Notes under the pieces: model-generated
The model's database searches: none
What the model saw: the letters and a program-made list of their open reading frames with translations, nothing else
Told to the model about the DNA's origin: nothing
Shown here: in pieces, positions 37,257 through 45,070 of the stretch
How the letters are laid out: each line of letters opens with the position of its first letter
How positions within the stretch are numbered: the stretch's first letter is position 1
Position numbers and translations under genes: made by a program
Assembly (NCBI RefSeq): GCF_017347605.1
Contig: NZ_AP024484.1
Coordinates: 2,556,501-2,620,500, forward strand
Source: Prevotella herbatica
Lineage (GTDB): Bacteria > Bacteroidota > Bacteroidia > Bacteroidales > Bacteroidaceae
Direction of reading: 5' to 3'
Length of the DNA stretch: 64,000 nucleotides

Positions 37257-37733
37257 ATGGAAAATAAAGATATCAATATCAGATTTGCACAAGAAACTGA
37301 AAGCGAAGTTATATTAGAATTAATTAAAGGACTTGCCGCTTATGAAAATATGGAAGATGAAGTGGCTGCAACAAAAGAGCAGATACACGAAACTTTATTT
37401 ATAAACAAAGATGCAGAGGTATTATTAGCAGAATATAAAGGAAAAATCGTCGGATTTGCCTTGTTCTTCCATACCTATTCAACATTCCTTGGTAAAACAA
37501 ATATCTATCTCGAAGATCTGTTTGTTAAAGAGGAAGCAAGAGGCAAAGGTATTGGCAAACTATTCTTTAAGCATATAGCAAAGATTGCTATTGACAAAGG
37601 GTATGGGAGAATTGAATGGTGTTGTCTAGACTGGAATCAAAAATCTATAGAGTTCTATGAACATATTGGAGCACACGTTTTGGATGATAGAAGAATTTTT
37701 AGAATTTCAGCTGACAAATTTAAGGAGATATAA
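37257..37733 (+). CDS. GNAT acetyltransferase, spermidine/spermine N1-acetyltransferase-like
   Basis: GNAT protein of 158 residues resembling the SSAT/thialysine acetyltransferase group: IRFAQETESEVILELIKGLA at the N-terminus, FFHTYSTFLGKTNIYLEDLF in the centre, the acetyl-CoA loop EARGKGIGKLFFKHI, and LDWNQKSIEFYEHIGAH towards the C-terminus. This group acetylates polyamines or thialysine, neutralising positive charge. The specific amine is an inference. Fourth gene of the operon. Confidence 0.87.
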   Translation: MENKDINIRFAQETESEVILELIKGLAAYENMEDEVAATKEQIHETLFINKDAEVLLAEYKGKIVGFALFFHTYSTFLGKTNIYLEDLFVKEEARGKGIGKLFFKHIAKIAIDKGYGRIEWCCLDWNQKSIEFYEHIGAHVLDDRRIFRISADKFKEI

Positions 37734-37741
37734 TACTTAAT

Positions 37742-38227
37742 ATGAAAGAAGTAAAGCATAATACCATAACTTTCACAATAAGGGTTATTGATGAAAAACA
37801 GCAATCTCAGGCACTAGACCTTGCATGGCGGGTTTTTAACAAATTTGAAGCACCCGAATATAATGAAAAAGGTATAGAATCATTCCATCAGGCTATAAAA
37901 TCTCCTGAATATACTAGCCAACTAAAGATTTATGGAGCTTTCTATCGAGAAGAAATAGTAGGAGTTCTAGCAACAAGAAATATGGGTAGTCATATTGCAC
38001 TATTCTTTGTCGACGATCGGTTTCATAGAATGGGTATCGGTAGACAACTCGTAGAGAGGGCTCTAAAAAATTGCCACACAAACGAGATGACGGTAAACTC
38101 TTCACCTTATGCTGTCAAAATATATCGTGCTTTAGGATTTGCAGAGGTTGATACAGAACAGATTTCTGACGGCATACGTTATACTCCCATGTCCTACAAT
38201 CAAAAGAATAAAACCACTAAGAACTAA
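37742..38227 (+). CDS. GNAT family N-acetyltransferase
   Basis: GNAT protein of 161 residues with acetyl-CoA loop RFHRMGIGRQLVERALKNC and the C-terminal strand-helix MTVNSSPYAVKIYRALGF. It is not close to the preceding GNAT, so it probably acts on a different substrate, which is unknown. It follows the SSAT-like gene by 8 bases and is the last gene of the five-gene operon. Confidence 0.87.
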   Translation: MKEVKHNTITFTIRVIDEKQQSQALDLAWRVFNKFEAPEYNEKGIESFHQAIKSPEYTSQLKIYGAFYREEIVGVLATRNMGSHIALFFVDDRFHRMGIGRQLVERALKNCHTNEMTVNSSPYAVKIYRALGFAEVDTEQISDGIRYTPMSYNQKNKTTKN

Positions 38228-38273
38228 CATGCCAAAACACAAATGTTAATTATATGTTAAAAACAAAAGATTG

Positions 38274-38307
38274 TTTGACTCATCCCTTAGGTCATGGTAT
38301 AACTTTG
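38274..38307 (+). promoter_or_regulatory. promoter of the MerR-family regulator
   Basis: TTTG at 38274 and TAACTTTG at 38300-38307 are separated by 22 bases, longer than the 19 seen at other promoters here. Stretched spacers are a known feature of MerR-controlled promoters, so this may be autoregulated. Confidence 0.5.
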
Positions 38308-38333
38308 TACCCGTAATCATTGCGCAACAGATT

Positions 38334-39161
38334 ATGAAAACAAAAATCAAATTTAAAATCGGCGAGTTCTCAAAAATCAATCAGATCACAGTGAAGACAC
38401 TGCGACATTACGAAAAGATAGGTTTGATAGCACCTTGCGAAGTGGATGAATGGACGAAGTACAGATATTATGATGTGAATCAGCTCAAGAAAATGAGCAA
38501 TATCATGTATCTAAAAAGACTCGGATTTGCCCTTAGTGAAATAAAGGATATCATGGACAAAGACGGAGGTGTTCCTTCTTTTGAGGTGATAGAGGCAAAA
38601 CTAAAACTATGCAAGGATGAAATCGAGCATCTCGAAGTGCTTCAGAAAGAACTGAGTGAGCTAAAGAACAGCCTCAAACAAAAAACTAAAATGGAGAAGT
38701 TTATTATTAAATCTTTGCCTGCGATTATAGTTGCAAGACATAGAAGTCTTGTAAATAGTTATCAAGATTTATTCAATTTATGTCCAAATGTAATTGGACC
38801 AGAAATGGAACGTTTGGGTTGTGTTTGTTCTGAACCTGGATATTGCTACACTATTGATCATAACAAGGAACATAAGGAAACGAATATAGAAATAGAATAT
38901 TGTGAAGCTGTTACTGAAAAGAAAGAAGATTCTGAATTAATCCAGTTTAAGGATGTTCCTGCCGTGAAGAAGGCGCTCTGCTTTAATCACTATGGTTCTT
39001 ATGAGAAGTTTCCAGAGACATGGGCAAAAATTTATGCCTTCATTGAAGATAATGGTTATAATATTGTTGACGACCCACGTTTCTGTTATATTGATGGTAT
39101 TTGGAACAAGAATAATGAAAGCGAATGGCTGACAGAAATCCAAGTCCCTATTGAGAAATAG
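38334..39161 (+). CDS. MerR-family regulator with GyrI-like ligand-binding domain
   Basis: Transcription regulator of 275 residues. The winged helix-turn-helix (FKIGEFSKINQITVKTLRHY) is followed by a dimerisation coiled coil rich in Lys/Glu/Leu, then a GyrI-like small-molecule-binding domain (about 115-275, with MEKFIIKSLPAIIVARHRSL and ALCFNHYGSYEKFPETW). The layout is that of BmrR-type multidrug sensors. I chose ATG 38334 rather than an upstream TTG at 38271 because the upstream codons overlap the promoter and the HTH normally begins within ten residues of the start. Target genes are unknown; the acetyltransferase operon upstream is a candidate. Confidence 0.88.
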   Translation: MKTKIKFKIGEFSKINQITVKTLRHYEKIGLIAPCEVDEWTKYRYYDVNQLKKMSNIMYLKRLGFALSEIKDIMDKDGGVPSFEVIEAKLKLCKDEIEHLEVLQKELSELKNSLKQKTKMEKFIIKSLPAIIVARHRSLVNSYQDLFNLCPNVIGPEMERLGCVCSEPGYCYTIDHNKEHKETNIEIEYCEAVTEKKEDSELIQFKDVPAVKKALCFNHYGSYEKFPETWAKIYAFIEDNGYNIVDDPRFCYIDGIWNKNNESEWLTEIQVPIEK

Positions 39162-39190
39162 CACAATAAAGAAAAGGGCTTATAATGAAT

Positions 39191-39234
39191 AATGTCACTC
39201 GTTAAAAACCTGCATAAATGTAAGTAGTGACATT
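39191..39234. repeat. 9-bp inverted repeat
   Basis: AATGTCACT (39191-39199) and AGTGACATT (39226-39234) are perfect inverted copies with a 26-base spacer, just after the regulator gene. Could be part of the transcript end. Confidence 0.4.
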
Positions 39235-39248
39235 AGCCGTAATAAAAA

Positions 39249-39285
39249 AAATCCTATCGTAACTTTCTAAGAAACGATAGGATTT
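39249..39285. terminator. bidirectional intrinsic terminator
   Basis: AAATCCTATCGT (39249-39260) pairs with ACGATAGGATTT (39274-39285); A- and T-rich flanks on both sides suit the convergent MerR-type and DUF4382 genes. Confidence 0.8.
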
Positions 39286-39310
39286 ATATTTATTAAAATT
39301 TTCTTGTTGT

Positions 39311-40111
39311 CTATTTTTTCAAAGTGAGGTTTCCTAAATGAACATCTGTTCCACCAACGATTTGAATACCAGACTTGATAACTGTTATATTTTTAGTTGA
39401 CAAATCTTCTGCTTTCAAATCATAAGTACCACTAAACAATCCATGTAATTTGAAATAATTATTCTGTATGGTATCTGATAGAGTTGAAAGGGTGTCATTT
39501 GTTGATGTCACAGTAAAGATTCTCATCGCTGTCTTTGATGGTTGTAGATTACCATCTATAGCAGATGAATTGGCTGTTATATAAGAGCGAATAACAGGCT
39601 TCAATAGATAAGATCCACTATTACCTTGTTTTACAATTGAACGCGAAGCATCAAAATCGATGATTATTTTATAGCCACTTGTTAATTGGGCAACTGATTG
39701 AACATCTAATTTTAATCCAGATGTCTGTCCGCTTGGAGTTTTTAATGAAACAGTAGTACCATTATTTAAAACAACAGTATTGTTATCTCCCAAGACTAAG
39801 CGAATTTGTTGGACTTTTGCTCCTGCATTAAATTCCACATTCGACAGCAAAGAATCTTTTCCATTTGAAAAGTGTAACAAGTCAACAGTACAAGGTTTAA
39901 TATCCAATGTTGTCCAGCTTTGCCCATCAAGAGAGCATTCTATGGATTGGATGTCAATGTTTACAGATTTATATCCTTCAAGAGAAGGAGCATCCGTCAA
40001 ATAAAAGCCAACAGTTGCTTTGCTTTCTTTATCAGAGTTGTTATCGTTATTGCTACATGAATATAGTCCGATAAGCAGTAAACATAAGAAGAAGAGTTTT
40101 TGTTTCATCAT
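39311..40111 (-). CDS. DUF4382 domain lipoprotein
   Basis: Lipoprotein of 266 residues; signal ends LYSC (Cys19) followed by an Asn/Asp/Ser linker. The domain begins ATVGFYLTDAPSLEGYKSVN and contains VDLLHFSNGKDSLLSNVEFN and IIIDFDASRSIVKQGNSGSY, the pattern of DUF4382. The last 75 residues look like a small beta-sandwich (YDLKAEDLSTKNITVIKSG) similar to carboxypeptidase-regulatory domains. Function unknown; probably outer-membrane or surface-located. Confidence 0.85.
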   Translation of the reverse strand: MMKQKLFFLCLLLIGLYSCSNNDNNSDKESKATVGFYLTDAPSLEGYKSVNIDIQSIECSLDGQSWTTLDIKPCTVDLLHFSNGKDSLLSNVEFNAGAKVQQIRLVLGDNNTVVLNNGTTVSLKTPSGQTSGLKLDVQSVAQLTSGYKIIIDFDASRSIVKQGNSGSYLLKPVIRSYITANSSAIDGNLQPSKTAMRIFTVTSTNDTLSTLSDTIQNNYFKLHGLFSGTYDLKAEDLSTKNITVIKSGIQIVGGTDVHLGNLTLKK

Positions 40112-40142
40112 TTATCTTTTTTGTTAGATGTTCGTTATTTTG

Positions 40143-40150
40143 CAAATTTA
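40143..40150 (-). promoter_or_regulatory. -7 box of DUF4382 lipoprotein gene
   Basis: On the minus strand TAAATTTG matches TAnnTTTG, 31 bases ahead of the start at 40111. Confidence 0.45.
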
Positions 40151-40311
40151 CTATAATTCTGTTAATGGACCAAATAAAATATATGTATAATGTGAAAAAG
40201 GATATTTGTTGTATATTCTTACTTTGTGCTATCCTTCTATTCTGTTATATTAATATGTTACATCTATGCCAGTTTTATGTGTCTTCACCCATAGATATAA
40301 ATAAATGTTTA

Positions 40312-40360
40312 AGCGCCTATTTATTGAATATAAGTATGTTACATTTAATAAATAGGCGCT
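40312..40360. repeat. perfect 14-bp inverted repeat
   Basis: AGCGCCTATTTATT (40312-40325) and AATAAATAGGCGCT (40347-40360) pair perfectly around a 21-base loop. It lies just downstream of the ketopantoate-reductase-like gene (minus strand) and may be its terminator, although no long T-run follows. The rest of the gap 40112-40410 shows only the promoter box. Confidence 0.6.
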
Positions 40361-40410
40361 AGCCAAGTGTTGTCAATGTGATGGTTCCTATTATTTTCTC
40401 AATGACAATT

Positions 40411-41331
40411 CTATTTCAAGTATTGACTTTCAATAAATGACAATTGTTTTTCAAGCATTGCTGCCATCACCATATTATATCCATTCTTCTTAGCCTCTTC
40501 TATTGAGCGAGAATAAAGATATTTAATTTCCATCGGGCGTTTGAAATCATAGTCAAGTTTCATACTTGGAGAATAGGGTGGCATTACTTTTGTCATTTCA
40601 ATCGTCTTATCTGCCAATGACGAGTCTATATTCTTAACTCCAGCATGCTGAGCGGCTTCAATCACCTCGATCATCATTTCGTGTAATAATTTCTCTGTAT
40701 CAGGATTTGCCATCAACTGGTCTGTTGTCGTATTTAATACAACAGTCATTCCATTAAAAGGAATATTCCATACTGCCTTTTTCCAACGAGCTTCTTCATA
40801 GTCTACTAGTTTTGTGTCTACACCAGCCTCGTTTAAATCCTTGATGGCTTCTTCCAGTAAAGAAATGTCACTACAAGAGTAAGCCCCAATATTAATCTTA
40901 CCTAAGCTTTGATGATTAATGCGTCCTGGTTCATTCTTGCTTGCACAAATAAATGCCAAGCCTCCCGCAAGGTTCAAATCTGGAAAAAATTTCTGTAAAT
41001 CACTTTCCAAGCCTATTCCATTTTGGATAAGTATCACTATTGTATTTTTGTGCAAAAGAGGAGGGAGCATCTCTTTCAACAAACCATTATTAGTAGATTT
41101 CAAGCATACTAGCACAATGTCACACTTTGGCATATCCTTTGTGCTTCGGTAAGCGTTAACTTCCGGCAAATGAAAATCACCATCAACAGAGTCAATCTGT
41201 AATCCATTAGATTTTACAAATTCATAATCTGAATGGAAGAGAAAATGAACGTCTTTACCTGCTTTTGCTAATTTACCTCCGCAATATCCACCAATAGCTC
41301 CTGATCCTATTATTCCGTACTTTAATGTCAT
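40411..41331 (-). CDS. ketopantoate reductase (ApbA/PanE) family oxidoreductase
   Basis: NAD(P)H-dependent reductase of 306 residues from the ATG at 41331. The N-terminal Rossmann motif YGIIGSGAIGGYCGGKLAKAG, the VLVCLKSTNN lysine region and IQNGIG follow the ApbA/PanE plan, and the C-terminal domain carries the lysine-containing EEARWKKAVWNIPFNGM expected at the active site. PanE makes pantoate for coenzyme A; many paralogues reduce other keto acids, and with no pantothenate gene nearby the substrate remains open. A TTG two codons upstream (41337) is a less likely start. Confidence 0.85.
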   Translation of the reverse strand: MTLKYGIIGSGAIGGYCGGKLAKAGKDVHFLFHSDYEFVKSNGLQIDSVDGDFHLPEVNAYRSTKDMPKCDIVLVCLKSTNNGLLKEMLPPLLHKNTIVILIQNGIGLESDLQKFFPDLNLAGGLAFICASKNEPGRINHQSLGKINIGAYSCSDISLLEEAIKDLNEAGVDTKLVDYEEARWKKAVWNIPFNGMTVVLNTTTDQLMANPDTEKLLHEMMIEVIEAAQHAGVKNIDSSLADKTIEMTKVMPPYSPSMKLDYDFKRPMEIKYLYSRSIEEAKKNGYNMVMAAMLEKQLSFIESQYLK

Positions 41332-41565
41332 ATTCAATTTTTTTTATACCTATATTTATGTTGTTGTCAAAGCAAGACAATAATGTCTTTGCAATCACAC
41401 TACAAATATACAATAAATATCTAATAGAATATAAGATGTAATCATTTTTAAAATAATGGGTAAGTATAGCTAATGTCAATAGTGTAATTTTGTCGCATAT
41501 CTCTATCTTTTATTTATAAAATGATAACTATATTGTTATAATCACTTCCTATTAGTCATTGATAT

Positions 41566-41973
41566 GTGTTTTGTAAGATCTTATTCTTTTCACGTTGTTT
41601 TGCAACTCTTACTGAACGAAGCGAACAAACAACATATCCTATTCATCCAAACGATCTGAAAAAAAAATATTTTGTCAGAGATACAATCTTGAGTAGTCTT
41701 CATGTACCTCCTGTAATAAGGAATCTTGCAAAGGAGGCATGTATGAGTGAAACAAAATTAAAACGTCTTTTCAAACAAGTGTTTTGTGATAGTATCTTTC
41801 ATTATTATGAAATACGCCGTATTCAAAAAGCAGCAGAACTCCTATAAGTAGAGACACGAACAGTTTCAGACGTAGGTTATACGTTAGGATTCACAAATCT
41901 CAGTCACTTCTCTAGAATATTTGAGAGAGTAATAGGGATGAAGCCAAAAGCATATTGTAAACTTCATCATTAA
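41566..41973 (+). pseudogene. AraC-family regulator remnant with an in-frame stop
   Basis: The C-terminal DNA-binding domain of an AraC-type regulator reads through 136 codons but is interrupted by TAA at 41845-41847. Before the stop: VIRNLAKEACMSETKLKRLF and YEIRRIQKAAELL. After it, in the same frame: VSDVGYTLGFTNLSHFSRIF and GMKPKAY, ending at 41973. The N-terminal sensor half (about 150-170 residues) is missing. The single stop and good motif conservation suggest recent loss of the DNA-binding part. Confidence 0.85.
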
Positions 41974-42110
41974 ATATGATTTTACTCTTGTTCACTTAAA
42001 GTGATTAGCATTTAGTGTAGCGTATTATAAAATAGATGTTTTGAGCCAAGATTTCTCGGTGATGATTTGAATTTTGCACATTTAAGCTGTCTTCCCTGCG
42101 TTTTTGGTGT

Positions 42111-42175
42111 TTTTTAGCTACGAAGCTACGGCTTCTCTCGCAAAGCCTATAAACAGAGGGATTAACGATACGTAG
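42111..42175 (+). repeat. left 65-base arm of the large inverted repeat
   Basis: Begins TTTTTAGCTACGAAGCTACG and ends CGATACGTAG. Its complement is found at 42980-43044 with a single T/A difference at position 23. Confidence 0.92.
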
Positions 42176-42379
42176 CTAAGTCAATTTAGCTACGATAGCT
42201 ACGTTCTAGCTACGTTATCTATTTCTGCTTATATAATGTACGTGCATGCACGCGCATACCTAGGGTTTTGAAAAATATAAGCGTCGGAGTGTCAACTTGC
42301 TGAATACCAATATTTTATCGACGAATTTGACTAATAAAGGTGACGATGAATTGGCAGTCAAATTTCAAGTTTTGCATGC

Positions 42380-42418
42380 GTTTCCATATAGAAACAGTTA
42401 CGTTTCTATATAGAAACG
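42380..42418. repeat. tandem palindromes GTTTCNATATAGAAAC
   Basis: GTTTCCATATAGAAAC (42380-42395) and the perfect 18-bp palindrome CGTTTCTATATAGAAACG (42401-42418) sit 5 bases apart; another half site CGTTTCTA follows at 42424. Suggests paired protein-binding sites or small hairpins. Confidence 0.75.
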
Positions 42419-42450
42419 CAAACGTTTCTACGATGTTTTACCTCCTATTG

Positions 42451-42535
42451 CTTCGTAAAACGCAATGCATTCCTTCGTAAAACGCACGGCAAAACATCGA
42501 AAAACGCATCGAAATACTTCGTAAAACGCAATGCG
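42451..42535 (+). repeat. cluster of CTTCGTAAAACGCAATGC direct repeats
   Basis: Identical 18-base copies at 42451-42468 and 42518-42535, a near copy at 42473-42490 and a shortened one at 42496-42511. Spacing is irregular (4 to 6 bases), which argues against CRISPR. A second direct repeat, ATATTTTATCGACGAA, brackets this cluster at 42310-42325 and 42557-42572. Confidence 0.8.
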
Positions 42536-42745
42536 AAATGAAGAAAAATTTCACCCATATTTTATCGACGAAAACCGTCACTTTATTCTACTAGAAAAAG
42601 AATTCTAACAAATTGAAACTCAATGGATAGGCACTACGACACTTGTTATTACGAAAGAGTCTGAGTGCGCATACGCACGCACGTGTGCTAACAATGTGTT
42701 GCTCCAGTAATTAAAACTTTGGCTAACAGGCTAACCTAAATCCTA

Positions 42746-42776
42746 TTGCATGGGCAAAAATTTCGCAGTATCTTTG
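42746..42776 (+). promoter_or_regulatory. orphan promoter inside the inverted-repeat element
   Basis: TTG (42746-42748), a 20-base spacer and TATCTTTG (42769-42776) fit the Bacteroidota pattern. No open reading frame follows; the transcript would run into the right repeat arm. Confidence 0.5.
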
Positions 42777-42979
42777 CGGAGAATTCAGAGGAATTCAGCA
42801 GAATAGTTAAACAAGCTTGAAAATTCTGTTCTCGTTTACTGTATCAATTCATACATCCTCAGTTCCTCAGATGCAGCCAACGTTTCTTTGACAAATTCAC
42901 TCATGAAATACATTCCATCGTTAAAACGACACAAAATTACGTAGCTAGAACGTAGCTTGCCGTAGCTAAATCCAGCAAA

Positions 42980-43044
42980 CTACGTATCGTTAATCCCTCT
43001 GTTTATAGGCTTTGCGAGAGATGCCGTAGCTTCGTAGCTAAAAA
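42980..43044 (-). repeat. right 65-base arm of the large inverted repeat
   Basis: Complement of 42111-42175 with one mismatch. The 804 bases between the arms are non-coding. Confidence 0.92.
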
Positions 43045-43147
43045 CATGAGAAGACTCTAAGTTTGCAGAATAAAAGCTATAGAATCTTTCCTTAAGTTGT
43101 TTCCTATAACAGGTTTGTAGAACTAGAAAGCCGTGTATTTTTTTTAT

Positions 43148-43272
43148 TTATGTTTTTTCACACAATGAATACTTTGGGTCCTTGTACAGGTATAAGGTAT
43201 CTAGATCGTACGATGATTCCTGTATGCCATAAAGTTTTTCTTCATCAGGGGCCAACTCATTGAATATTTTTT
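43148..43272 (-). pseudogene. short coding-like remnant downstream of pyruvate oxidase
   Basis: On the minus strand a 40-codon open stretch follows the stop of the pyruvate oxidase gene and reads like a genuine protein end (NELAPDEEKLYGIQESSYDL, then YLYKDPKYSLCEKT, stop at 43148-43150). It has no start codon in frame. Family not recognised. It may be the 3' stub of a deleted gene; chance reading cannot be excluded. Confidence 0.35.
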
Positions 43273-43293
43273 ATAATCAGTTATTTTCTTCGA

Positions 43294-45030
43294 TCAGATC
43301 ACTTCGGTAATATGTTTATAGTTGGACTTAATGATCTTAAATATTTCATCTACACGTCCGCTTATCATCATTTTCCCCATATAAAAAGCAAAACCTTTCA
43401 TCTGGTCAAACTCCAGTTTAGGAGGCATGGCAAGAGCATTCGGATCTGTCTGAATGGTAATTAATGCAGGACCATCTTGTAGAAAGGCTTTTTCTAATGC
43501 TGGTCTAACATCTGCGGGATCATTAATTAGAATTCCGTACATTCCCATTGCTTCAGCTAATTTCACGAAATCAGGATTCAACATATCCGTTTCTATGTCA
43601 GGAATTCCTGCTACTTGCATCTCCAGTTTTACCATGTTCAATGAACGATTATTAAAAAGTACAATCTTTACAGGTAAATTGTATTGAACAATCGTCATCA
43701 AGTCACCCATCATCATGGATAAACCGCCATCACCGCAAAAGGCAATCACTTGTTTGTCAGGACATGCAAACGCTGCGCCAATGGCTTGCGGCATGGCATT
43801 GGCCATTGATCCGTGATTAAATGAACCCAACATTTTTCGTTCACCGGTTCCAGCAATATAGCGTGCAGCCCATACACAACACATTCCTGTATCTACCGTA
43901 AATATGGCATCCTTGTGAGCCAACTCATTTATCACAGAAGCAACATATTCAGGATGAATAGTATTTGGTTTACCAGGATCGTTTACATATAATAATAAAT
44001 TCTTTTTGACTACATCGTAAAACTTTAATTGGCGATTGAGAAATTTAGCATCTTCTTTTGTTTCTATAAGGGGCAATATGGCTTGTAGCGTGTCTTTTAC
44101 ATCACCACAAAGACCCATCTCAAGTTTTGCTCTTCGTCCAAGATTTTCCGGTTTAATATCAATTTGTACAATTTTATTATGAACAGGCATAAAGGGTGTA
44201 TACGGAAAATCTGTTCCTAATAATATAAGCAACTCACATTCATGCATGCTTTGGTAAGCAGAAGGGACCCCCAGTAAGCCGGTAAGCCCCACTTCATAGG
44301 GATTATCATACTGAATTGCCATCTTTGCCTTATAAGAATAGGCCACCGGTGATTTTAATTTTTCGGCAAGCTGAATAATCTCATCATGTGCTTCTGCAGC
44401 CCCAAGTCCGCAATAAATCGTGACTTTTTTGTGCGTATTTATTATTTCGGCGAGTTGTAACAGTTCATCCTCGGATGGTCTGACAATAGGTTTGTTACGA
44501 AATAGCCTTGTTGTAGTTTCGGCTTCTTCTGCAGGAAGATTCGTGATGTCACCAGGCAGCCCAAGAACAGCTACCCCCTTTTTATGTATGGCATGTTGAA
44601 GGGCGGTTTGTAGCATACGAGGAAATTGCGTTGTTGTTGTAGCCATTTGATTATAGCAACTGCAATCGTCAAACAGCTTGAATATGTTTGTTTCCTGAAA
44701 ATAGTCGGTTCCAAATTCACTGGTAGGGATCGTGGAGGCAATGGCCAATACGGGAGCCGACGAACGATGTGCATCATACAAACCATTGATCAGATGAACA
44801 TGTCCTGGACCACTACTACCCGCACAACATGCCAGACCGTTTAACTGTGCCTCTGCACTGGCTGCAAAAGCGGCAGTTTCTTCGTTTCGGACATGAACCC
44901 ACTTGATCTTGCCATTACGATGCACTGCTTCATTTACATGATTAAGACTATCTCCTGTTACGGCATAAATTCGTTGAATTCCTGCTGCAATTAAGGTTTC
45001 CACCAGTTGATCAGATATATTTTTACTCAT
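43294..45030 (-). CDS. poxB: thiamine diphosphate-dependent pyruvate oxidase/dehydrogenase (PoxB-like)
   Basis: Flavin- and thiamine-diphosphate enzyme that decarboxylates pyruvate, giving acetate and CO2 with electrons to quinone (PoxB) or oxygen. 578 residues from ATG 45030; an upstream in-frame extension to 45081 is not needed, since MSKNISDQLVETLIAAGIQR is the normal family start. Seen are the catalytic glutamate region HVRNEETAAFAASA, the central FAD-type domain, and the thiamine-binding FCGDGGLSMMMGDLMT followed by NNRSLNM. The C-terminal end SGRVDEIFKIIKSNY aligns with the tail that lets E. coli PoxB bind membranes. Co-transcribed with the cation exchanger 40 bases upstream. In a strict fermenter such an enzyme is unexpected and may have been acquired. 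Confidence 0.9.
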   Translation of the reverse strand: MSKNISDQLVETLIAAGIQRIYAVTGDSLNHVNEAVHRNGKIKWVHVRNEETAAFAASAEAQLNGLACCAGSSGPGHVHLINGLYDAHRSSAPVLAIASTIPTSEFGTDYFQETNIFKLFDDCSCYNQMATTTTQFPRMLQTALQHAIHKKGVAVLGLPGDITNLPAEEAETTTRLFRNKPIVRPSEDELLQLAEIINTHKKVTIYCGLGAAEAHDEIIQLAEKLKSPVAYSYKAKMAIQYDNPYEVGLTGLLGVPSAYQSMHECELLILLGTDFPYTPFMPVHNKIVQIDIKPENLGRRAKLEMGLCGDVKDTLQAILPLIETKEDAKFLNRQLKFYDVVKKNLLLYVNDPGKPNTIHPEYVASVINELAHKDAIFTVDTGMCCVWAARYIAGTGERKMLGSFNHGSMANAMPQAIGAAFACPDKQVIAFCGDGGLSMMMGDLMTIVQYNLPVKIVLFNNRSLNMVKLEMQVAGIPDIETDMLNPDFVKLAEAMGMYGILINDPADVRPALEKAFLQDGPALITIQTDPNALAMPPKLEFDQMKGFAFYMGKMMISGRVDEIFKIIKSNYKHITEVI

Positions 45031-45070
45031 AATATAGATTTTAAATAATACATAATTTATAATTTTTCCA

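Larger units (their letters stand above)
41995..43096. repeat. non-coding element built on long inverted repeats (MITE-like or structured RNA)
   Basis: A 1.1-kb stretch without any convincing gene. Its core is a 65-base inverted repeat, 42111-42175 against 42980-43044, matching at 64 of 65 bases, and weaker pairing extends inward to about 42217 and 42939. The arms are full of the heptamer AGCTACG and its complement. The left outer flank (41995-42110) is homologous to both halves of a second palindrome at 48283-48532. Between the arms lie shorter palindromes, direct repeats and a promoter-like site. Possible identities: a non-autonomous transposable element, a remnant replication or recombination site, or a gene for a highly folded RNA. 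Confidence 0.75.

Noticed and set aside
40165-40362. 65-codon plus-strand frame with a hydrophobic stretch
   Set aside because: Its end is formed by the 14-bp inverted repeat, the spacing to promoters is poor and no family is recognisable; most likely chance.
42451-42535. Short direct repeats looked like a degenerate CRISPR array
   Set aside because: Spacers are only 4-6 bases, repeats vary, and no cas gene is in the window.
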